Positions 1-12,324 of a stretch of DNA of 64,000 nt are shown here, one piece after another. The stretch spans positions 310,001 to 374,000 of the forward strand of contig NZ_QZCS01000001.1 in the NCBI RefSeq assembly GCF_003594915.1, in the 5' to 3' direction. A model generated the notes under the pieces. That model saw only the letters and a list, made by a program, of their open reading frames with translations. It had not been told where the DNA came from and did not search any database. Every line of letters starts with the position of its first letter. Positions within the stretch are counted from its first letter, which is position 1. Source of the stretch: Enterobacter chuandaensis. Its GTDB lineage: Bacteria > Pseudomonadota > Gammaproteobacteria > Enterobacterales > Enterobacteriaceae. A program made the position numbers and the translations under genes.

Positions 1-1019
<1,019 letters not shown>

Positions 1020-1030
1020 GAGATGTTCAC

Positions 1031-1267
1031 TTACGCCTGGTGGCCGTTGATGTAATCAATGGCAGCCTGAACGGTGGTGATTTTCTCAGCTTCTTCGTCC
1101 GGAATCTCAGTATCAAACTCTTCTTCCAGAGCCATTACCAGCTCAACGGTGTCAAGAGAATCTGCGCCCAGGTCTTCAACGAAGGAAGCGGAGTTCACAA
1201 CTTCTTCCTGCTTAACGCCCAGCTGTTCGCCGATAATTTTCTTAACGCGTTCTTCGATAGTGCTCAT
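1031..1267 (-). CDS. acpP: Acyl carrier protein
   Basis: Small acidic four-helix carrier that shuttles growing acyl chains between the Fab enzymes, PlsX, LpxA and others. It has 78 residues, the usual length. The 4'-phosphopantetheine attachment serine is in [10 protein letters not shown] (serine 37 counting Met1). The acidic recognition helix II ([14 protein letters not shown]) is intact. It lies between fabG and fabF in the standard enterobacterial order and has its own downstream hairpin. There is nothing unusual about the gene. Confidence 0.99.
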   Translation of the reverse strand: MSTIEERVKKIIGEQLGVKQEEVVNSASFVEDLGADSLDTVELVMALEEEFDTEIPDEEAEKITTVQAAIDYINGHQA

Positions 1268-1421
1268 ACTCTTAAATTTCCTATCAAAACTCGCTTTCGC
1301 GATGGTTTTCGTAGTGTATAAAATGTTGAAAAATTTGCAACTAAATCCCGGCAGGTCTTACCACGATTTTACGTTATTTTGAGGCCATTCGCCCTAATAA
1401 CGCAAATATTTTCGATCGTGA

Positions 1422-2156
1422 TTAAACCATGTACATCCCGCCGTTGACGTGGAGGGTCTCACCAGTGATGTAACCCGCTTCGTCAGAGGCTAAAAATGCA
1501 ACCGCACTGGCGATTTCTTTAGGGTCGCCAAGACGACCCGCCGGAACTGCCGCCAGTGTACCCGCACGCTGATCATCGGTCAGCGCACGCGTCATGTCCG
1601 TTTCAATAAAGCCCGGAGCAACAACGTTTACAGTAATACCGCGGGACGCGACTTCACGCGCCAGCGACTTACTGAAACCGATCAGACCTGCTTTCGCCGC
1701 AGCGTAGTTAGCCTGACCAGCATTTCCCATGGTACCAACCACAGAACCAACAGTGATAATACGACCATGACGCTTTTTCATCATAGCGCGCATTACCGCT
1801 TTTGACAGACGGAATACAGATGACAGGTTGGTTTCGATAATATCGTTCCACTCATCATCTTTCATTCGCATCAGAAGGTTGTCGCGAGTGATCCCGGCAT
1901 TATTGACCAGAATATCCACTTCGCCAAACTCTGCGCGAATATTTTCCAGAACAGATTCGATAGATGCAGGTTCGGTCACATTCAGTACCAGACCTTTACC
2001 GTTCGCACCCAGATACTCGCTGATGGCCTGAGCGCCCTTCTCGCTGGTTGCTGTACCAATCACTTTCGCGCCGCGCGCAACCAGTGTTTCAGCAATTGCG
2101 CGCCCGATACCGCGGCTTGCGCCAGTGACCAGGGCGATTTTTCCTTCAAAACTCAT
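1422..2156 (-). CDS. fabG: 3-oxoacyl-ACP reductase
   Basis: NADPH-dependent short-chain dehydrogenase that reduces 3-ketoacyl-ACP to 3-hydroxyacyl-ACP, the first reductive step of each elongation cycle. It has 244 residues, the E. coli length. The cofactor motif GASRGIG lies at residues 12-18, NNAG near 86-89, and the Ser-Tyr-Lys triad in SVVGTMGNAGQANYAAAKAG (serine about 138, tyrosine 151, lysine 155). It sits 12 nt after fabD and is probably cotranscribed with fabH and fabD. Confidence 0.99.
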   Translation of the reverse strand: MSFEGKIALVTGASRGIGRAIAETLVARGAKVIGTATSEKGAQAISEYLGANGKGLVLNVTEPASIESVLENIRAEFGEVDILVNNAGITRDNLLMRMKDDEWNDIIETNLSSVFRLSKAVMRAMMKKRHGRIITVGSVVGTMGNAGQANYAAAKAGLIGFSKSLAREVASRGITVNVVAPGFIETDMTRALTDDQRAGTLAAVPAGRLGDPKEIASAVAFLASDEAGYITGETLHVNGGMYMV

Positions 2157-2168
2157 GGTATTCCTCTT

Positions 2169-3098
2169 TTATTGCGAGAGTGCCGCTGACATCGCTTCCG
2201 GCTCGTTAATCGCCGAGGCAGTCAGGGTGTCAACAATACGTTTAGTCAGACCGGTGAGGACTTTACCAGGCCCAACTTCATACAGGTGCTCAACGCCCTG
2301 AGCGGCCATAAACTCAACGGTTTTGGTCCACTGTACCGGGCTGTAGAGCTGGCGAACCAGTGCGTCACGGATGGCTTCCGGCGCGGTTTCGCATTTCACA
2401 TCGACGTTATTCACAACGGAAATTGTCGGTGCGTTAAAGGTAATTTTTTCCAGCTCAGCCGCCAGTTTCTCGGCAGCGGGCTTCATCAGTGCGCAGTGAG
2501 ACGGTACGCTGACCGGCAGCGGCAGGGCGCGTTTTGCGCCAGCAGCTTTACAGGCGGCACCGGCACGCTCAACCGCTTCTTTATGACCAGCAATAACAAC
2601 CTGGCCCGGCGAGTTGAAGTTAACCGGAGAAACCACCTGACCTTCAGCGGCGTCTTCACACGCTTTTGCAATCGCGGCATCATCAAGGCCGATGATGGCA
2701 GACATGCCACCCGTACCTTCTGGCACCGCTTCCTGCATGAATTTACCGCGCAGTTCCACCAGGCGCACCGCGTCCGCAAACGCGATCACACCGGCACACA
2801 CCAGCGCAGAATATTCACCCAGGCTATGGCCCGCGAGCAGCGCAGGCGCTTTACCGCCCTGCTGTTGCCATACGCGCCACAGTGCAACGGATGCAGTCAG
2901 CAGCGCTGGCTGAGTCTGCCAGGTTTTGTTCAGCTCTTCGGCCGGACCCTGTTGGGTCAGCGCCCACAGATCATAACCCAGCGCGTCAGAGGCTTCACGA
3001 AAAGTCTCTTCAATTACCGGGTAGTTTGCTGCCATTTCAGACAACATCCCAACGGTTTGAGAACCCTGGCCCGGGAACACAAAAGCAAATTGCGTCAT
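2169..3098 (-). CDS. fabD: Malonyl-CoA:ACP transacylase
   Basis: Transfers malonyl from CoA to ACP, supplying the two-carbon donor for elongation. It has 309 residues, the E. coli length. The oxyanion-hole glutamine is in FPGQGSQ near the N-terminus, the nucleophilic serine in GHSLGE (near residue 92), and the catalytic histidine in SVPSHCALM (near 201). It is closely spaced with fabH upstream (15 nt) and fabG downstream, consistent with one transcript. Confidence 0.99.
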   Translation of the reverse strand: MTQFAFVFPGQGSQTVGMLSEMAANYPVIEETFREASDALGYDLWALTQQGPAEELNKTWQTQPALLTASVALWRVWQQQGGKAPALLAGHSLGEYSALVCAGVIAFADAVRLVELRGKFMQEAVPEGTGGMSAIIGLDDAAIAKACEDAAEGQVVSPVNFNSPGQVVIAGHKEAVERAGAACKAAGAKRALPLPVSVPSHCALMKPAAEKLAAELEKITFNAPTISVVNNVDVKCETAPEAIRDALVRQLYSPVQWTKTVEFMAAQGVEHLYEVGPGKVLTGLTKRIVDTLTASAINEPEAMSAALSQ

Positions 3099-3113
3099 TT
3101 TTTATTCCTTATC

Positions 3114-4067
3114 CTAGAAACGAACCAGCGCGGAACCCCAGGTGAACCCGCCACCGAAGGCTTCAAGCAAGACCAGCTGGCCCCGTTTGATTCGTCCATC
3201 GCGTACCGCTTCATCAAATGCGCACGGTACCGACGCCGCAGAGGTGTTGCCATGACGATCCAGCGTCACCACAACGTTATCCATCGACATGCCCAGCTTT
3301 TTAGCGGTGGCACTGATGATACGCAGGTTCGCCTGATGCGGCACCAGCCAGTCCAGCGCGGTGCGTTCAAGGTTGTTCGCTTCCAGCGTCTCATCAACAA
3401 TGTGCGCAAGCTCGGTCACCGCCACTTTGAACACCTCGTTACCCGCCATGGTCAGGTAGATGGAGCTGTCCGGATTAACGCGATCGGCGTTAGGCAGCGT
3501 TAGCAGCTCGCCGTAGCGACCATCGGCATGGAGATGCGTGGAGATGATACCCGGCTCTTCGGACTGCCCCAGCAGCACCGCACCGGCACCATCACCGAAA
3601 ATAATGATCGTTCCGCGATCGGTTGGATCGCAGGTACGCGCCAGCACGTCAGCACCGATGACCAGCGCATATTTGACGGAGCCAGATTTAACATACTGAT
3701 CGGCAATGCTCAGCGCGTAGGTGAAGCCTGCGCACGCGGCGGCAACGTCAAACGCCGGGCAGCCTTTAATACCGAGCATGTTCTGCACCTGGCACGCCGC
3801 ACTTGGGAAAGCATGCGTGGCAGACGTCGTGGCGACCACGATCAAACCAATCTCTTCTTTATCGATGCCCGCCATTTCGATAGCACGCTGTGCGGCTTCG
3901 TAACCCATGGTGGACACGGTTTCGTCTGGCGCGGCGATACGACGTTCACGGATACCTGTGCGCGTGACAATCCACTCGTCAGACGTATCTACCATTTTTT
4001 CAAGATCGGCGTTGGTACGCACTTGTTTTGGCAGGTAGCTGCCGGTACCTAAAATCTTCGTATACAT
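3114..4067 (-). CDS. fabH: Beta-ketoacyl-ACP synthase III
   Basis: Starts fatty-acid synthesis by condensing acetyl-CoA with malonyl-ACP. It has 317 residues, the family standard. The Cys-His-Asn triad is visible: cysteine in [11 protein letters not shown] (near residue 112), histidine in PHQANLRI (near 244) and asparagine in HGNTSAAS (near 274). The start codon is only a few bases from the plsX stop, so the two are probably translated from one message. Confidence 0.99.
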   Translation of the reverse strand: MYTKILGTGSYLPKQVRTNADLEKMVDTSDEWIVTRTGIRERRIAAPDETVSTMGYEAAQRAIEMAGIDKEEIGLIVVATTSATHAFPSAACQVQNMLGIKGCPAFDVAAACAGFTYALSIADQYVKSGSVKYALVIGADVLARTCDPTDRGTIIIFGDGAGAVLLGQSEEPGIISTHLHADGRYGELLTLPNADRVNPDSSIYLTMAGNEVFKVAVTELAHIVDETLEANNLERTALDWLVPHQANLRIISATAKKLGMSMDNVVVTLDRHGNTSAASVPCAFDEAVRDGRIKRGQLVLLEAFGGGFTWGSALVRF

Positions 4068-4073
4068 GTACGC

Positions 4074-5108
4074 TCAGTCACTTTTAGCTAATACAGATTC
4101 CAGGCGAGCGGCAATCCGCTGAGGGACTTGTCGCTGCACCGCCTGCACTGCCTGTTCAATGGCGACAGAAAATGCTCGCTGATTGGCGGCCCCATGACTC
4201 TTAATCACGATGCCGCGCAATCCTAACAGACAGGCGCCATTATACTGGTCGGGGTTGAGGTGACTGAATCGCCGCGTCAGGCTTTTTTGTAACCAACGCT
4301 TCAATAAAATCAACCACCAGGCGCTTTTTTTGCCTTCTCCCTGAGATTTCAGCAGAGAGAGGAACATGCGCACGACCCCTTCCATGGTCTTCAACGTTAC
4401 GTTTCCGGTGAAGCCATCGCACACCAGAACATCCGTTTTTCCCGTCAGCAACTCATTGGCTTCGAGATAACCAATATAGTTGATGGAGGGAACCTGTTTG
4501 AGCAATTCAGCAGCTTCGCGAATGCTGTCCAGGCCTTTGGTCTCTTCTTCACCAATATTCAATAACGCAACGCGGGGATTGTTGATCCCGACCACGTCTT
4601 CTGCCAGCACCGACCCCATCACGGCGAACTGGGCCAGCATGGTACTATCACAATCCACGTTAGCGCCCAAATCGAGCACCACCGTCTTCCCCTTCTGCTG
4701 GTGCGGCAACACCGTCACCAGCGCCGGACGCTCAATGCCTTCAATCGGCTTGAGCAATAATTTCGACAGCCCCATCAGCGCACCGGTATTTCCGGCGCTG
4801 ACGCAAGCCTGCGCTCGCCCTTCTTTTACCAGCTCCAGCGCGATGCGCATAGAGCTGCCGCGGCTATTGCGAATAGCCTGCGAGGGGCGCGCATCACTGG
4901 CAATAACTGACTGCGCAGGAATAATCTGCAGACGCGAACGTTGTTCAAAGTCAGCTTTTGCAAGTAATGGCGTGATTGTGTCGGGATTGCCGACTAAAAG
5001 AAGTGTGAGTTGCGAATTAGAATTCAGTGCCTGCAATGCTGCAGGCACTGTCACGGAAGGGCCAAAATCTCCCCCCATGACATCTAACGCCAGGGTTAGA
5101 CGTGTCAA
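4074..5108 (-). CDS. plsX: Phosphate acyltransferase PlsX
   Basis: Peripheral membrane enzyme that converts acyl-ACP and phosphate to acyl-phosphate, feeding PlsY for phosphatidic acid synthesis. It has 344 residues and opens with [12 protein letters not shown], typical of the family. The C-terminus ends ESVLAKSD, about a dozen residues shorter than E. coli K-12 PlsX as I recall it. The shortening is outside the conserved core and is probably normal variation. It lies between rpmF and fabH, linking ribosome and lipid genes in the conserved rpmF-plsX-fab order. Confidence 0.98.
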   Translation of the reverse strand: MTRLTLALDVMGGDFGPSVTVPAALQALNSNSQLTLLLVGNPDTITPLLAKADFEQRSRLQIIPAQSVIASDARPSQAIRNSRGSSMRIALELVKEGRAQACVSAGNTGALMGLSKLLLKPIEGIERPALVTVLPHQQKGKTVVLDLGANVDCDSTMLAQFAVMGSVLAEDVVGINNPRVALLNIGEEETKGLDSIREAAELLKQVPSINYIGYLEANELLTGKTDVLVCDGFTGNVTLKTMEGVVRMFLSLLKSQGEGKKSAWWLILLKRWLQKSLTRRFSHLNPDQYNGACLLGLRGIVIKSHGAANQRAFSVAIEQAVQAVQRQVPQRIAARLESVLAKSD

Positions 5109-5188
5109 GGTATCGTCGCAGCCTGGTTCGGTAACTTCCCCGTTTGCACGGGGAAATCCTCACTAAGCCTAATCACGCTTTCGCGCGA

Positions 5189-5374
<186 letters not shown>

Positions 5375-5378
5375 TCAA

Positions 5379-5912
<534 letters not shown>

Positions 5913-6040
5913 TTAACTTTGTAACGTCATAGAGTCAAAGAAAAAGGCAACCAGAGCTGCCTTTTGCCAATTATTCGCACACATTGCGGCCTGTAGTTTA
6001 AAATGGCTGGCATCGATACGCTATATCTGGTGATAAAAAT

Positions 6041-6625
6041 ATGCCAAATCTCGTACTTGCTTCCACTTCTCCCTACCGTCGAATGTTGCTGGAAAAGCTC
6101 GGGATCCCGTTTGAATGTGCCGCGCCGGACGTTGATGAGACGCCGCAGCCGGGTGAATCGCCGCGTCATCTGGTGACGCGTCTCGCTAAGGAGAAAGCGC
6201 AATCGCTGGCCGCACGTTATCCTGCACATTTGATTATAGGCTCCGATCAGGTTTGCGTGCTGGACGGCGAAATCACCGGCAAGCCCCATACGGAAGAGAA
6301 CGCCTGCCAGCAGCTTCTGCGCGCGCGGGGCACTATCGTGACCTTTTACACCGGCCTGGCGCTCTATAACGCCGCCACTGGCCATCTGCAAACCGAATGC
6401 GAGCCGTTCGACGTACACTTCCGCCACCTCAGCGAGCAAGAGATTATGGATTACGTGCGCCGGGAGCGTCCGCTGAACTGCGCAGGGAGCTTTAAAAGTG
6501 AAGGATTGGGGATTGCGCTGTTTGACAAGCTGGATGGGCGAGACCCGAATACGCTGGTGGGGCTGCCATTGATTGCGCTGTGCCAGATGTTAAGAAGAGA
6601 AGAATGTAATCCGCTGTCCATGTGA
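6041..6625 (+). CDS. yceF: Maf-like 7-methyl-GTP pyrophosphatase
   Basis: Nucleotide pyrophosphatase of the Maf family; the E. coli homologue hydrolyses 7-methyl-GTP, a house-cleaning activity. It has 194 residues, the E. coli length. The phosphate-binding N-terminus [16 protein letters not shown] and the metal-site region IIGSDQV are present, and the C-terminal [10 protein letters not shown] block is conserved. It is divergent from yceD and convergent with rluC, with a REP element just downstream. Confidence 0.97.
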   Translation: MPNLVLASTSPYRRMLLEKLGIPFECAAPDVDETPQPGESPRHLVTRLAKEKAQSLAARYPAHLIIGSDQVCVLDGEITGKPHTEENACQQLLRARGTIVTFYTGLALYNAATGHLQTECEPFDVHFRHLSEQEIMDYVRRERPLNCAGSFKSEGLGIALFDKLDGRDPNTLVGLPLIALCQMLRREECNPLSM

Positions 6626-6667
6626 CTTTCGCCCAGCGGCGCTTCACTTGCATGGCCTACGGGTTTC

Positions 6668-6698
6668 GTAGGCCGGGTAAGCGCAGCGCCACCCGGCA
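6668..6698. repeat. REP-type palindrome between yceF and rluC
   Basis: GTAGGCCGGGTAAGCG followed by CAGCGCCACCCGGC forms an imperfect hairpin (GCCGGGT 6672-6678 with ACCCGGC 6691-6697). This is the signature of enterobacterial repetitive extragenic palindromes. It lies between two convergent genes, the usual location. Related copies are at 26827 and 54661. Confidence 0.85.
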
Positions 6699-6703
6699 CA
6701 TAA

Positions 6704-7651
6704 TCAGCCGCGCAGAACCTTAAGACAGCGTTTCAACTGCTCATCCAGCGGCGCTTCAATACGGATGATTTCACCGGTATTAGGATGGGTAAACTTCAGC
6801 GCGGCCGCATGCAGGAACAGACGCGACAGGCCCGTACCGGCCAGCTGTTTATCAAATTCGCGGTCGCCGTAGCGGTCATCAAACGCAATCGGATGGCCCG
6901 CAAACTGCGTATGGACGCGAATCTGGTGGGTACGTCCCGTCACCGGGCTGCAGCGCACCAGCGTAGCAAACTCGTAGCGCTCTTCAACCTTAAAGCGCGT
7001 CTCAGACGGTTTCCCTTCCTGGCTCACGCGAACAATGCGCTCGCCGCTTTGCAGAATGTTCTTCAACAGCGGCGCCTGCACCACCTTCACGTGGGACTGC
7101 CACTGACCGCGCACCAGCGCCAGATAATCTTTCTGCATCCCTTTTTCACGCAGTTGCTCATGCAAAGAACGCAGCGCGGAACGCTTTTTCGCCACCAGCA
7201 GCACGCCGGAGGTATCCCGGTCGAGACGATGCACCAGTTCAAGGAAACGGGCTTCCGGGCGCAGCGCACGCAGCCCTTCTATCACGCCAAAGCTCAGGCC
7301 GCTGCCGCCGTGTACGGCTGTCCCTGACGGTTTGTTCAGCACAAGGATATAGTCATCTTCATAAAGAATGACGTCACTCAGCGCGGCAACTTTTTGCAGC
7401 TTCGGCGAAACCACCTCTTCTTCACGTTCAGCCACGCGCACCGGCGGGATACGCACTTCATCACCGGCTTCGAGCTTATACTCAGGCTTCACGCGTTTTT
7501 TATTCACCCGCACCTCGCCCTTACGCAAGATGCGATAAATCATGCTCTTCGGCACACCCTTCAGCTGGGTGCGCAGGAAGTTATCGATGCGTTGCCCCGC
7601 GTAGTCATCCGCGATAGCAACCATTTTTACGGCTGGAGTCTCTGTTTTCAT
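6704..7651 (-). CDS. rluC: 23S rRNA pseudouridine(955/2504/2580) synthase
   Basis: Converts three uridines of 23S rRNA (E. coli positions 955, 2504 and 2580) to pseudouridine. It has 315 residues against 319 in E. coli. An N-terminal S4 RNA-binding domain (about residues 20-85, GQRIDNFLRTQLKGVPKSMIYRI) precedes the RluA-type catalytic domain. The catalytic aspartate is in HRLDRDTSGV. It is transcribed divergently from rne across a long leader region, the arrangement seen throughout enterobacteria. Confidence 0.98.
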   Translation of the reverse strand: MKTETPAVKMVAIADDYAGQRIDNFLRTQLKGVPKSMIYRILRKGEVRVNKKRVKPEYKLEAGDEVRIPPVRVAEREEEVVSPKLQKVAALSDVILYEDDYILVLNKPSGTAVHGGSGLSFGVIEGLRALRPEARFLELVHRLDRDTSGVLLVAKKRSALRSLHEQLREKGMQKDYLALVRGQWQSHVKVVQAPLLKNILQSGERIVRVSQEGKPSETRFKVEERYEFATLVRCSPVTGRTHQIRVHTQFAGHPIAFDDRYGDREFDKQLAGTGLSRLFLHAAALKFTHPNTGEIIRIEAPLDEQLKRCLKVLRG

Positions 7652-7862
7652 GGTTGGCGATTCTAAATATCGTCAGCCATTAGCGCCACTCATTTTTCTA
7701 TGCTTATATTTACTTTTATCCGGCCTGCGCCCCGTTTCACGCAATCGATTTGGTGGTTATTAAACCAATCACCACCTTGAGGTGAAGAAACTGTGAGTAA
7801 CCGGGTGATAATTGGTAAAAGTCATCTTGCTATAACCCGGCGAGCAGTGGAATAATGAGGCT
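7652..7862 (+). promoter_or_regulatory. rluC-rne intergenic region with candidate rne promoter
   Basis: The part of the rluC-rne gap upstream of the rne leader. TTGCTA (7828-7833), a 17-nt spacer and AATAAT (7851-7856) form a good sigma-70 promoter. Its predicted start near 7863 would give a leader of about 361 nt, matching the length reported for the main E. coli rne transcript. A second -10-like GATAAT is at 8047-8052 inside the leader. No open frame here looks like a gene. Confidence 0.6.
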
Positions 7863-8223
7863 GTTTTCCGCGTTAAATCCGGGTTTTGTAAGGATGTCGA
7901 CGGAATGACCAATTTTGTCTGACCGATCATCCACGCAGCAATGGCGTAAGACGTATTGATCTTTCAGGCAGTTAGCGGGCTGCGGGTTGCAGTACTTCCC
8001 GGTATAAGGATTGTTTTCTGGAGAGTTCTACCCAGGCAATTCCCCTGATAATTGCGCTGTGTTTCCGTATGAAATACAGGCAACCGACACTCTGCGCCTC
8101 TTAAGCGAGCGACAACCGTGAGGTTGGCGACGTGAACAGACACGAGGCCATCGGTTCATACCCCGGAAAGCGTCACCTTGCCCGCAGCTTTGTCGTCAAT
8201 GTAAGAATAACGAGTAAGTTACG
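7863..8223 (+). promoter_or_regulatory. RNase E 5' leader element (rne5-type autoregulatory RNA)
   Basis: Long untranslated leader of rne. In E. coli this leader folds into hairpins (notably hp2 and hp3) that RNase E itself recognises, so the enzyme controls the life of its own mRNA. Blocks I recognise as conserved with E. coli include GACCGATCATCCACGCAGC (near 7921), GGCAACCGACACTCTGCGCC (8080-8099), and the stretch through ACGAGGCCATCGGTTCA (8141-8157) to GTAAGAATAACGAGTAAGTT just before the start codon. Exact ends are estimated. Confidence 0.8.
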
Positions 8224-11200
8224 ATGAAAAGAATGTTAATCAACGCAACTCAGCAAGAAGAGTTGCGTGTCGCCCTTGTGGATGGGCAGCGCCTGTACGA
8301 TCTGGATATCGAAAGTCCTGGACACGAACAGAAAAAAGCGAACATTTACAAAGGTAAAATCACCCGCATTGAACCAAGCCTTGAAGCTGCATTTGTTGAT
8401 TACGGTGCTGAGCGTCATGGTTTCCTCCCTCTGAAAGAAATCGCCCGCGAATATTTCCCTGCAAACTACAACGCCCATGGCCGCCCAAACATCAAAGATG
8501 TTCTGCGTGAAGGTCAGGAAGTTATCGTTCAGATTGATAAAGAAGAGCGCGGCAACAAAGGTGCCGCACTGACCACCTTTATCAGCCTGGCGGGGAGCTA
8601 TCTGGTGCTGATGCCAAACAACCCTCGCGCGGGTGGCATCTCTCGCCGTATCGAAGGTGATGACCGTACCGAGCTGAAAGAAGCGCTGGCAAGCCTTGAG
8701 CTGCCGGATGGCATGGGGCTTATCGTGCGTACCGCGGGCGTGGGCAAATCTGCCGAAGCGCTGCAGTGGGACCTGAGCTTCCGTCTGAAGCACTGGGAAG
8801 CTATCCAGAAAGCCGCAGAAAGCCGCCCTGCTCCGTTCCTGATCCACCAGGAAAGCAACGTTATCGTGCGTGCCTTCCGTGATTACCTGCGTCAGGACAT
8901 CGGTGAGATTCTAATCGATAACCCGAAAGTGCTTGAGCTGGCTCGCCAGCACATCGCCGCGTTGGGTCGTCCGGATTTCACCAGCAAAATTAAGCTGTAC
9001 ACCGGTGAAATCCCGCTGTTCAGCCATTATCAGATCGAATCCCAGATTGAGTCGGCCTTCCAGCGTGAAGTGCGCCTCCCGTCTGGCGGTTCTATCGTTA
9101 TCGATACCACTGAAGCGCTGACCGCTATTGACATCAACTCCGCGCGTGCAACTCGCGGCGGCGACATCGAAGAGACGGCCTTCAACACCAACCTGGAAGC
9201 CGCTGATGAAATCGCCCGCCAGCTCCGCCTGCGCGACCTGGGCGGTCTGATTGTTATCGACTTCATTGACATGACGCCTGTTCGCCACCAGCGTGCGGTT
9301 GAAAACCGTCTGCGCGAAGCGGTGCGTCAGGATCGCGCGCGTATCCAGATTAGCCATATCTCGCGCTTTGGCCTGCTGGAGATGTCCCGCCAGCGTCTGA
9401 GCCCGTCGCTGGGTGAGTCCAGCCATCACGTCTGCCCGCGCTGCTCCGGCACCGGTACCGTGCGTGATAACGAATCTCTGTCCCTCTCCATCCTGCGTCT
9501 GATTGAAGAAGAAGCGCTGAAAGAGAACACCAAAGAGGTTCACGCGATTGTGCCTGTGCCAATTGCGTCTTATCTGCTGAACGAAAAACGTGCAGCGGTA
9601 AGTGCCATTGAAGCGCGTCAGGGCGGCGTTCGCTGCATCATCGTGCCAAACGACCAGATGGAAACCCCGCACTATCACGTGCTGCGTGTCCGTAAAGGCG
9701 AAGAAACCAGCACTCTCAGCTACCTGCTGCCGAAACTGCATGAAGAAGAGATGGCGCTGCCTTCCGATGAAGAACCTGCCGAGCGCAAACTGCCAGAGCA
9801 GCCTGCATTAGCAACCTTCATCATGCCAGAAGCACCACCGGAAGCGGCGCTGGAAAAACCGGCAGCCAAACCGGCGGCACAGAAACCAGAAGTCGCGGCA
9901 GCCAAAGCCCAGCCTGCGCAACCGGGTCTGCTGAGCCGCTTCTTCGGCGCGCTGAAGAAGATGTTTGCTGGCGAAGAAGTGCAGCCAGAGCAGCCGAAAG
10001 AAGAACCAAAAGCCACCAAGCCTGAACGTCAGCAGGACCGTCGTAAGCGTCAGAACAACCGCCGCGACCGTAATGATCGTAACGATCGTAATGACCGCAG
10101 CGAGCGTCGTGATAGCCGTTCTGAGAATAACGAAGGCCGTGAGCAACGCGAAGACAATCGTCGCAACCGTCGCGAGAAACAACAGCAGAATGTTGAGGAT
10201 CGTGAAATTCGCCAGCAGGCGGGCGATGAGTCTGAGAAGAGCAAACAGCGCGACGAGCAGCAGCCACGTCGCGAACGCAACCGTCGTCGTAACGACGAGA
10301 AGCGTCAGGCGCAGCAGGAAGTTAAAAATCTGAACCGCGAAGCGCCTGCCGAGCAGCAGGACGGCGAGCAGGAAGAGCGTACTCAGGTGATGCCACGCCG
10401 TAAGCAGCGCCAGCTGGCACAGAAAGTGCGCATCGGCTCTGCTCAGGCAGAAGAAACCGTAGTGGTAGCGGCAGAAGCGACAGAAACCGCAACGGGTACC
10501 CAGGTTGCGAAAGTTGACCTGCCAGCCGTAGTGGAAACTCACGTTGAGCAGGATGAAAACGGTGAAAACCGTGACAACGCGGGTATGCCGCGTCGCTCCC
10601 GCCGCTCTCCGCGTCATCTGCGCGTGAGTGGCCAGCGTCGTCGTCGCTACCGTGACGAGCGTTACCCGACGCAGTCCCCAATGCCAATGACCGTGGCGTG
10701 CGCGTCACCTGAAATGGCATCCGGTAAAGTCTGGATCCGTTATCCGGTTGCTCGCCCGGAGCAGGCTGTTGAAGAACAGGCTGTGGCTGAAGAGGTGATT
10801 GCACCAGCAGTAGTGGTAGAAAAAGTCGAGACTCAAGCAGCAACCGTGGTTGAACCTCAGGTTGTAGAAGCTGAAGCACCTCATGCAGTAGAAGTGGAAA
10901 CCACCCATCCAGAAGTGATTGCCGCGCCGGTTGATGCCGCACCGCAGCTTATTGCCGAAGAAGATGCCGTGGTGGCTGAGGAAGTCGCTGAAGAAGCTGA
11001 ACCTGTAGCAGCAGTGGAAGAAACTGCTGAAACCATCGTTGAAACAACGACCGAAGAGGTTGTTCAGGACGTTGAGATTCAGGTTGAGCCTGTTGTTGAA
11101 GACGTGAAAGCGCCGGAAGTGAAACCAGAGCCGGTTAAGGTTGCTGCCGCGCCTGCTCACGTTGCGACAGCGCCAATGACTCGCGCTCCTGCGCCTGAGT

Positions 11201-11334
11201 ATGTGCCTGAAGCGCCGCGTCACAGCGACTGGGTTCGCCCGGAATTCAACTTCGATGGTAAAGGTGCTGCCGGTGGCCACAGTGCTACGCACAAGGCGAC
11301 TGCACCAGCAACCCGTCCGCAGTCAGTTGAATAA
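8224..11334 (+). CDS. rne: Ribonuclease E
   Basis: Essential endoribonuclease and scaffold of the RNA degradosome. It has 1036 residues. The N-terminal catalytic half (1 to about 500) is nearly colinear with E. coli: an S1 domain (about 39-119), catalytic aspartates in TAIDINSA (303) and IDFIDM (346), and the zinc-link cysteines in CPRCSG (404, 407). The disordered C-terminal half holds an amphipathic membrane helix ([14 protein letters not shown]), an Arg-rich RNA-binding segment, the conserved [20 protein letters not shown] block, an acidic Val/Glu-rich stretch and the PNPase-binding tail around [14 protein letters not shown]. The overall length is slightly below E. coli (1061) because of linker deletions, with no frameshift. 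Confidence 0.98.
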   Translation: MKRMLINATQQEELRVALVDGQRLYDLDIESPGHEQKKANIYKGKITRIEPSLEAAFVDYGAERHGFLPLKEIAREYFPANYNAHGRPNIKDVLREGQEVIVQIDKEERGNKGAALTTFISLAGSYLVLMPNNPRAGGISRRIEGDDRTELKEALASLELPDGMGLIVRTAGVGKSAEALQWDLSFRLKHWEAIQKAAESRPAPFLIHQESNVIVRAFRDYLRQDIGEILIDNPKVLELARQHIAALGRPDFTSKIKLYTGEIPLFSHYQIESQIESAFQREVRLPSGGSIVIDTTEALTAIDINSARATRGGDIEETAFNTNLEAADEIARQLRLRDLGGLIVIDFIDMTPVRHQRAVENRLREAVRQDRARIQISHISRFGLLEMSRQRLSPSLGESSHHVCPRCSGTGTVRDNESLSLSILRLIEEEALKENTKEVHAIVPVPIASYLLNEKRAAVSAIEARQGGVRCIIVPNDQMETPHYHVLRVRKGEETSTLSYLLPKLHEEEMALPSDEEPAERKLPEQPALATFIMPEAPPEAALEKPAAKPAAQKPEVAAAKAQPAQPGLLSRFFGALKKMFAGEEVQPEQPKEEPKATKPERQQDRRKRQNNRRDRNDRNDRNDRSERRDSRSENNEGREQREDNRRNRREKQQQNVEDREIRQQAGDESEKSKQRDEQQPRRERNRRRNDEKRQAQQEVKNLNREAPAEQQDGEQEERTQVMPRRKQRQLAQKVRIGSAQAEETVVVAAEATETATGTQVAKVDLPAVVETHVEQDENGENRDNAGMPRRSRRSPRHLRVSGQRRRRYRDERYPTQSPMPMTVACASPEMASGKVWIRYPVARPEQAVEEQAVAEEVIAPAVVVEKVETQAATVVEPQVVEAEAPHAVEVETTHPEVIAAPVDAAPQLIAEEDAVVAEEVAEEAEPVAAVEETAETIVETTTEEVVQDVEIQVEPVVEDVKAPEVKPEPVKVAAAPAHVATAPMTRAPAPEYVPEAPRHSDWVRPEFNFDGKGAAGGHSATHKATAPATRPQSVE
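10069..10095 (+). repeat. Three 9-nt tandem repeats inside rne
   Basis: Three in-frame units of CGTAAYGAY encode Arg-Asn-Asp three times in the Arg-rich RNA-binding part of RNase E. Unit number could vary by slippage without shifting the frame. Confidence 0.85.
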
Positions 11335-11352
11335 CGTACGTTAAGTCAAAAA

Positions 11353-11377
11353 GCCGACCTTCGGGTCGGCTTTTTTT
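11353..11377 (+). terminator. rne terminator
   Basis: GCCGACC (11353-11359), a TTCG tetraloop and GGTCGGC (11364-11370) are followed by seven T residues. This is a textbook intrinsic terminator 18 nt after the rne stop. The T run touches the end of the convergent LysR gene. Confidence 0.93.
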
Positions 11378-12314
11378 ATGGTTGCTGCACGGGCTTTCTC
11401 ATCCCGGTGACCTCTGGCATTATCTGCCGCATCAACTCCAGAAAACGCCGCAAACGCGCCGGATAATACCGGGACCAGGGGTAAACCAGATGCACCGGTA
11501 ACGCCGAAGGCTGCCACTCCGGCAGCAAATGCACCAGCCGACCTTCCTGAATATCATCCTGTACCGTCCAGCTGGATACCACCGCCACGCCAAGACCGGT
11601 GAGTGCCGTATTGCGTGCGACATACAGACTGTCGGTACTCAGGCGGGGGGTAATCGCCACTCGCACGGTGGCTGACGATGCATCGTGAAAAAGCTCCACA
11701 TGACGCTGGTAGAAAGAGCTGATGGCAATCCAGGGGAGCTGCTGCAGATCTTCCGGTGTGTTAACCGTCGGAAAACGGTCCAGCAATGCCGGAGAAGCCA
11801 CCACCGAGCGCGGCACTTCGGCCAGCAGCACGGAGACGGTCGCCGGATCGACCTCCACCCCCACCCGTATAGCGCAGTCAAGGTTATCGCCGAGGAAGTC
11901 AGCCGACCGATCGTTGAGCATCCACTCAATCGAGAGCTGCGGGTAGCGCTGCAAAAATTCGGTTAACGGTTTCAGAAGCTGATCCTGACCAAACGCGTGC
12001 GGGGCGCGCACCCGCAGTACGCCTACCGGTTCGTCTTCCGTGTGCCCCACCTCATCTTCAAGCGCCAACCAGCTGTCAATCACCCGACGGGCATGCTGAT
12101 AGCAGCGCTCACCGTCATCCGTCAGCCGCGTCGTGTGGGTGGTGCGCAAAAGCAGGCGCACGCCGAGCATTGTCTCAAGCGACTGCAACCGCCGGCTCAC
12201 CGTGGCCTGGGTTGTTGCCAGCTGCCGTGCCGCCGCAGAGAGTGACCCTGCCTCAACAATACGGACAAACGTCCGCATCAGCTCCACCCTGTCTATACGC
12301 TCAGCTCTTTTCAT
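11376..12314 (-). CDS. LysR-family transcriptional regulator
   Basis: 312-residue DNA-binding regulator. The winged helix-turn-helix (about residues 5-65) contains MRTFVRIVEAGSLSAAARQL and the LysR signature ATVSRRLQSLE. An effector-binding domain follows (about 90-300). I place the start at ATG 12314-12312 (MKRAERIDRVEL), because a longer reading to 12509 would overlap the divergent exporter gene and add sequence unlike a LysR N-terminus. It is divergent from the MFS gene with a 21-bp palindrome between, so it probably controls that exporter and itself. The pair is not found between rne and flgL in E. coli. Confidence 0.92.
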   Translation of the reverse strand: MKRAERIDRVELMRTFVRIVEAGSLSAAARQLATTQATVSRRLQSLETMLGVRLLLRTTHTTRLTDDGERCYQHARRVIDSWLALEDEVGHTEDEPVGVLRVRAPHAFGQDQLLKPLTEFLQRYPQLSIEWMLNDRSADFLGDNLDCAIRVGVEVDPATVSVLLAEVPRSVVASPALLDRFPTVNTPEDLQQLPWIAISSFYQRHVELFHDASSATVRVAITPRLSTDSLYVARNTALTGLGVAVVSSWTVQDDIQEGRLVHLLPEWQPSALPVHLVYPWSRYYPARLRRFLELMRQIMPEVTGMRKPVQQP

Positions 12315-12324
12315 CGCATTTTCA

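Noticed and set aside
9808-10617. 269-codon open frame antisense to rne
   Set aside because: Highly repetitive hydrophobic translation produced by the complement of Arg-rich codons; rne itself is certain.
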